Assembly: GCA_014384505.1 (NCBI GenBank)
Contig: JACNFT010000036.1
Span: 1-9,107, forward strand
DNA length: 9,107 nt
Direction of reading: 5' to 3'
Origin: Cryomorphaceae bacterium
Lineage (GTDB): Bacteria > Bacteroidota > Bacteroidia > Flavobacteriales > BACL11
In this document: piece after piece, positions 6,982 to 9,107 of the stretch
Position numbering within the stretch: position 1 is the first letter of the stretch
Layout of the letters: every line of letters begins with the position of its first letter
Position numbers and translations under genes: made by a program
Notes under the pieces: generated by a model
What the model was told of the DNA's origin: nothing
The model's database searches: none
The model's input: the letters and a program-made list of their open reading frames with translations, nothing else

Positions 6982-7935
6982 TTATTCGTTTACTACTCCC
7001 ATATTGGAGAATTTTTCCATTCGGTTATGGACTAAAGTATCTTTTTCAATATCAACAAATTCTTTAAGTGCTCTACTAATTGCTTTCTTAACTATTTTAA
7101 AAGTTTCCTCAGGAAAAGTATGTGCTCCTCCTAAAGGTTCTTTAATAATTTCGTCAACCAAACCAATTCCTTTCATGTTAGTTGCAGTTAGTTTTAAAGC
7201 ATCAGCCGCAGTTTCCTTATGATCCCAATTTCCCCAAAGGATAGTAGAACAGTTCTCAGGAGAAATAACTGAATACCAAGCGTTATTTAACATGAGTATC
7301 TTGTCCCCAACACCTATTCCTAAAGCACCTCCTGAAGCTCCTTCACCAATAATAACAACAATAATTGGGACTTCTAATTTTGTCATTTCAAGAATGTTAC
7401 GAGCAATAGCTTCTCCTTGTCCTCTTTCTTCAGCTTCCAATCCAGGAAAAGCACCAGGAGTATCTATTAAACAAACAACAGGTTTGCCAAATTTTTCGGC
7501 CATTTTCATAAGTCTTAATGCTTTTCGGTATCCCTCAGGATTTGCCATTCCAAAGTTACGGAATTGTCTTTGTTTGGTATTTCTTCCTTTTTGTTGTCCA
7601 ATAAACATAACAGATTGCTTGCCAATTGTACCCCAACCACCAACCATAGCTTTGTCATCTTTTACTCCTCTATCACCATGTAATTCTATGAAATCACCAT
7701 CTGAAAGTGCATCAATATAATCCAAAGTATAAGGTCTTTGAGGGTGTCGTGATAATTGTACTTTTTCCCATGAAGTTAAACTTCCATAGATTTCTTTTCT
7801 AGTACTTTCAATTTTTGACTCAATATCACCAACTGTTTTACTAACATCAACAGAACCATCAGTACCTAGTTCTTTGGCTTTTTCAAGCTTAATAATCAGT
7901 TCTTCAATTGGTTTTTCAAACGCTAAATAATCCAT
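6982..7935 (-). CDS. accA: Acetyl-CoA carboxylase carboxyltransferase subunit alpha
   Basis: AccA pairs with AccD to transfer the carboxyl group from biotin to acetyl-CoA, making malonyl-CoA for fatty-acid synthesis in the cytoplasm. The 317-residue protein shows the family landmarks: an N-terminal helical region MDYLAFEKPIEELI, LSRHPQRPYTLDYI (61-74), HGDRGVKDDKAMVGG (86-100), GQQKGRNT (113-120), CLIDTPGAFPG (155-165), and the oxyanion-hole loop GEGASGGALGIG (197-208). The start is placed at ATG 7935. A longer reading from a TTG at 7962 is possible in frame, but that TTG lies inside the probable -7 promoter element and the extra residues are not family-like. It is the first gene of the cluster accA, dnaB, secreted protein, barrel protein, and diverges from ispE. 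Confidence 0.96.
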   Translation of the reverse strand: MDYLAFEKPIEELIIKLEKAKELGTDGSVDVSKTVGDIESKIESTRKEIYGSLTSWEKVQLSRHPQRPYTLDYIDALSDGDFIELHGDRGVKDDKAMVGGWGTIGKQSVMFIGQQKGRNTKQRQFRNFGMANPEGYRKALRLMKMAEKFGKPVVCLIDTPGAFPGLEAEERGQGEAIARNILEMTKLEVPIIVVIIGEGASGGALGIGVGDKILMLNNAWYSVISPENCSTILWGNWDHKETAADALKLTATNMKGIGLVDEIIKEPLGGAHTFPEETFKIVKKAISRALKEFVDIEKDTLVHNRMEKFSNMGVVNE

Positions 7936-7959
7936 AGTAGTTTTATTTAAAAAGGAGAA

Positions 7960-7967
7960 CAAAGTTA
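7960..7967 (-). promoter_or_regulatory. Probable -7 promoter element of the accA-dnaB cluster
   Basis: Read on the minus strand the sequence is TAACTTTG, an exact match to the Bacteroidota sigma-A -7 consensus TAnnTTTG, 24 bp upstream of the accA ATG at 7935. Transcription would begin a few bases downstream, giving a leader of roughly 20 nt. No clear TTG -33 box lies at the expected distance, so the call rests on the -7 element and position. Confidence 0.5.
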
Positions 7968-8007
7968 AATAAAATGATTTGTGGAGGCCTATAAATTTTG
8001 AGTTGAT

Positions 8008-8015
8008 TATTTTTG
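8008..8015 (+). promoter_or_regulatory. Probable -7 promoter element of ispE
   Basis: TATTTTTG matches the Bacteroidota TAnnTTTG consensus exactly and lies 22 bp before the ispE ATG at 8038. The nearest upstream TTTG with a -33-like position is at 7978-7981, but the 26-bp spacer is longer than normal. An alternative weaker element, AAATTTTG at 7993-8000, would sit better with that box. In AT-rich DNA such matches occur by chance, so the confidence is modest. Confidence 0.4.
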
Positions 8016-8037
8016 TTGTTGAAAACTAAGAGTTATC

Positions 8038-8787
8038 ATGATAGTATACCCTAATGCTAAAATAAATATTGGCCTAAATGTGCTTGAAAAACAAGCTGAT
8101 GGCTATCATAAATTGTCTTCTGTTTTTTATCCCGTAAATGAGTTATGCGATATTTTGGAAATTATTCCTGCTAAGCATTTCTCTTTTTCTAGTTCTGGAA
8201 TAGCAATTCCCGGAAATAGTAATATTTGTGTTAAAGCCTTTGAATTGTTAAAAGCAGATTTTGATATTGCTAATGTAATAATGCATTTGCACAAACAAAT
8301 TCCTATTGGGGCTGGTTTAGGTGGCGGTTCGGCTGATGGTGCTTTTGCGTTAAAAGCTCTAAATGAAATTTTTAAGCTGGAATTAAGCGTAATTGAATTA
8401 GAATACTACGCATTGCAATTAGGGGCTGATTGTCCTTTTTTTATTGAAAATTCTCCAAAATATATAACGGGAATAGGAGAAAAAATGAGGAATATTAATT
8501 TGGACTTATCCTCTTATAAATTGAAATTTATTTTTCCTGAACTGCATATTTCTACTGCTGAGGCTTATGAGGGTGTTATTCCAAGTCAACCTAAAACAAA
8601 CCTGTTGGATTTAATAAATCAACCTATTAAAGATTGGAAAACAATAGTGAAAAATGATTTTGAGATTTCAGCTTTTTTAAAATATCCTCAATTAGCGAAA
8701 ATAAAAGTAAAGCTGTATGCTGATGGAGCTATTTATGCAAGCATGACTGGAAGTGGGAGTGTAATTTATGGCGTGTTTGTTTGTTGA
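8038..8787 (+). CDS. ispE: 4-diphosphocytidyl-2-C-methyl-D-erythritol kinase
   Basis: IspE phosphorylates the 2-hydroxyl of CDP-methylerythritol with ATP in the MEP (non-mevalonate) isoprenoid pathway. It is a GHMP kinase. The N-terminus YPNAKINIGLNV (4-15) carries the conserved substrate-binding Lys8-Asn10 region, followed by DGYHKLSSVFYPV (21-33). The ATP-binding GHMP motif PIGAGLGGGSADGAF is at 89-103. GADCPFF (129-135) contains the catalytic Asp131. The C-terminal glycine motif MTGSGS is at 236-241. The product is 249 aa, about 15-20 short of the usual length, because TGA at 8785-8787 follows VYG-type residues directly. The same frame continues after the TGA for 18 codons (FLSSDYLQLSK and on) to a TAG at 8842-8844, which would give about 268 positions, so a premature stop is possible. 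All catalytic motifs lie before the TGA, so the enzyme may still work. It stands alone, divergent from accA. Confidence 0.93.
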   Translation: MIVYPNAKINIGLNVLEKQADGYHKLSSVFYPVNELCDILEIIPAKHFSFSSSGIAIPGNSNICVKAFELLKADFDIANVIMHLHKQIPIGAGLGGGSADGAFALKALNEIFKLELSVIELEYYALQLGADCPFFIENSPKYITGIGEKMRNINLDLSSYKLKFIFPELHISTAEAYEGVIPSQPKTNLLDLINQPIKDWKTIVKNDFEISAFLKYPQLAKIKVKLYADGAIYASMTGSGSVIYGVFVC

Positions 8788-8826
8788 TTTCTTTCTAGTG
8801 ATTATTTGCAGTTAAGTAAAAACAAA

Positions 8827-8853
8827 AAATCCCCACCAAATTGGTAGGGATTT
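8827..8853. terminator. Hairpin terminator, probably bidirectional, between ispE and rho
   Basis: The stem is AAATCCC-C-ACCA with a loop AAT and the other arm TGGT-A-GGGATTT: eleven base pairs with one internal C/A mismatch and a three-base loop. On the plus strand it is followed by a T-rich tract (TTTATTTTTTT, 8851-8861). On the minus strand the A-rich sequence at 8819-8829 provides the T tract. It sits 39 bp after the ispE stop and 24 bp after the rho stop, between convergent genes, so it can end transcription from both sides. Confidence 0.88.
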
Positions 8854-8877
8854 ATTTTTTTGCATTTGTTAAATCAA

Positions 8878-9107
8878 TTAACCATTCATAGTTACCAGAA
8901 ACTCAGTATTGTCTTTTGTTTTCTGTAATCTATCTTTCATAAATTCAATTGCTTCAATAGGGTTCATGTCTGCTAAGTAATTTCTAAGTACCCAAATTCT
9001 TTGTATGTGTTCCTTATCTAATAATAAATCCTCACGTCTTGTAGAAGAAGACACTAAATCAACAGCAGGATAGATTCTTCTATTTGCAATTTTTCTATCT
9101 AATTGCA
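8878..9107 (-). CDS. rho: Transcription termination factor Rho, C-terminal 75 residues only
   Basis: Rho is the hexameric RNA-dependent ATPase that releases RNA polymerase from untranslated transcripts. Only the C-terminal end is inside the window, entering at the right edge and ending at TAA (complement of 8878-8880). The visible 75 residues contain QLDRKIANRRIYPAVDLVSS, STRREDLLLD, RIWVLRNYLADMNPIEAIEF and a terminal FLVTMNG. These are characteristic of the Rho C-terminus: the ANRRIYPA(V/I)D segment and the STRREDLL region next to the R-loop/arginine finger, and the final MNG seen in many Bacteroidota Rho proteins. The Walker motifs, RNA-binding domain and any N-terminal insertion lie outside. 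The frame is intact across the visible part. Confidence 0.95.
   Translation of the reverse strand, partial: QLDRKIANRRIYPAVDLVSSSTRREDLLLDKEHIQRIWVLRNYLADMNPIEAIEFMKDRLQKTKDNTEFLVTMNG

Noticed and set aside
5746..7720. Plus-strand open frames within dnaB and accA (5746-5979, 6827-7222, 7292-7720)
   Set aside because: They are antisense shadows of clearly recognised genes, with no plausible protein family of their own.
7936..7962. Longer accA start at TTG 7962, adding nine residues
   Set aside because: The TTG falls inside a probable -7 promoter element, the added residues are not family-like, and ATG 7935 gives the usual AccA N-terminus and a 317-aa product.
7951..7987. AAGGAG at 7952-7957 and GGAGG at 7983-7987 as Shine-Dalgarno sites for ispE
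   Set aside because: They lie 50 bp or more before the ispE ATG and upstream of its probable -7 element, and Bacteroidota generally do not use Shine-Dalgarno sequences.
8785..8787. Recoding of the ispE TGA as selenocysteine or tryptophan
   Set aside because: The hairpin downstream is a terminator with a T tract, not a SECIS-like element, all other genes in the window use the standard code, and IspE has no known selenoprotein form.

Overview
The window is a stretch of ordinary chromosome from an AT-rich member of the Bacteroidota, most likely a Flavobacteriia-type bacterium. Three things suggest this. The protein sequences read like flavobacterial versions of AccA, DnaB, IspE and Rho. Starts lack Shine-Dalgarno sequences. 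The two best promoter candidates match the Bacteroidota -7 consensus TAnnTTTG. I see no mobile element, tRNA, rRNA, CRISPR array or phage gene, and the longest gene-free stretch is only 131 bp.

Left part (1-3751): a divergent fatty-acid degradation locus. On the minus strand a MarR-family regulator is followed, with a 14-bp overlap, by a two-domain 3-hydroxyacyl-CoA dehydrogenase / enoyl-CoA hydratase that runs off the left edge. On the plus strand a long-chain acyl-CoA synthetase diverges from them. The 131-bp gap between holds a perfect 18-bp palindrome and a second, degenerate copy 29 bp away. These are good candidates for the MarR operator, controlling both fatty-acid activation and beta-oxidation.

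Middle part (3748-7935): a tightly packed minus-strand cluster read in the order accA, dnaB, a secreted protein of the family usually labelled 'asparagine synthetase B', and a small His-rich predicted outer-membrane barrel protein. Spacings are 4 bp, a 14-bp overlap and 6 bp. The barrel gene is split into two frames by what looks like a single-base frameshift near 4020. Its stop codon overlaps the stop of the convergent acyl-CoA synthetase by 4 bp.

Right part (7936-9107): ispE (isoprenoid synthesis, MEP pathway) diverges from accA across a short intergenic region with a -7 promoter candidate on each strand. ispE is short at its C-terminus. Reading past its TGA in the same frame adds 18 codons that give about the usual family length, so a premature stop is possible. 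A strong, probably bidirectional hairpin terminator separates ispE from the convergent 3' end of rho, which runs off the right edge.

No clearly novel system is visible. The points most worth a second look are the paired palindromic operator, the frameshifted barrel gene, the possible nonsense codon in ispE, and the mislabelled secreted protein translationally coupled to dnaB.
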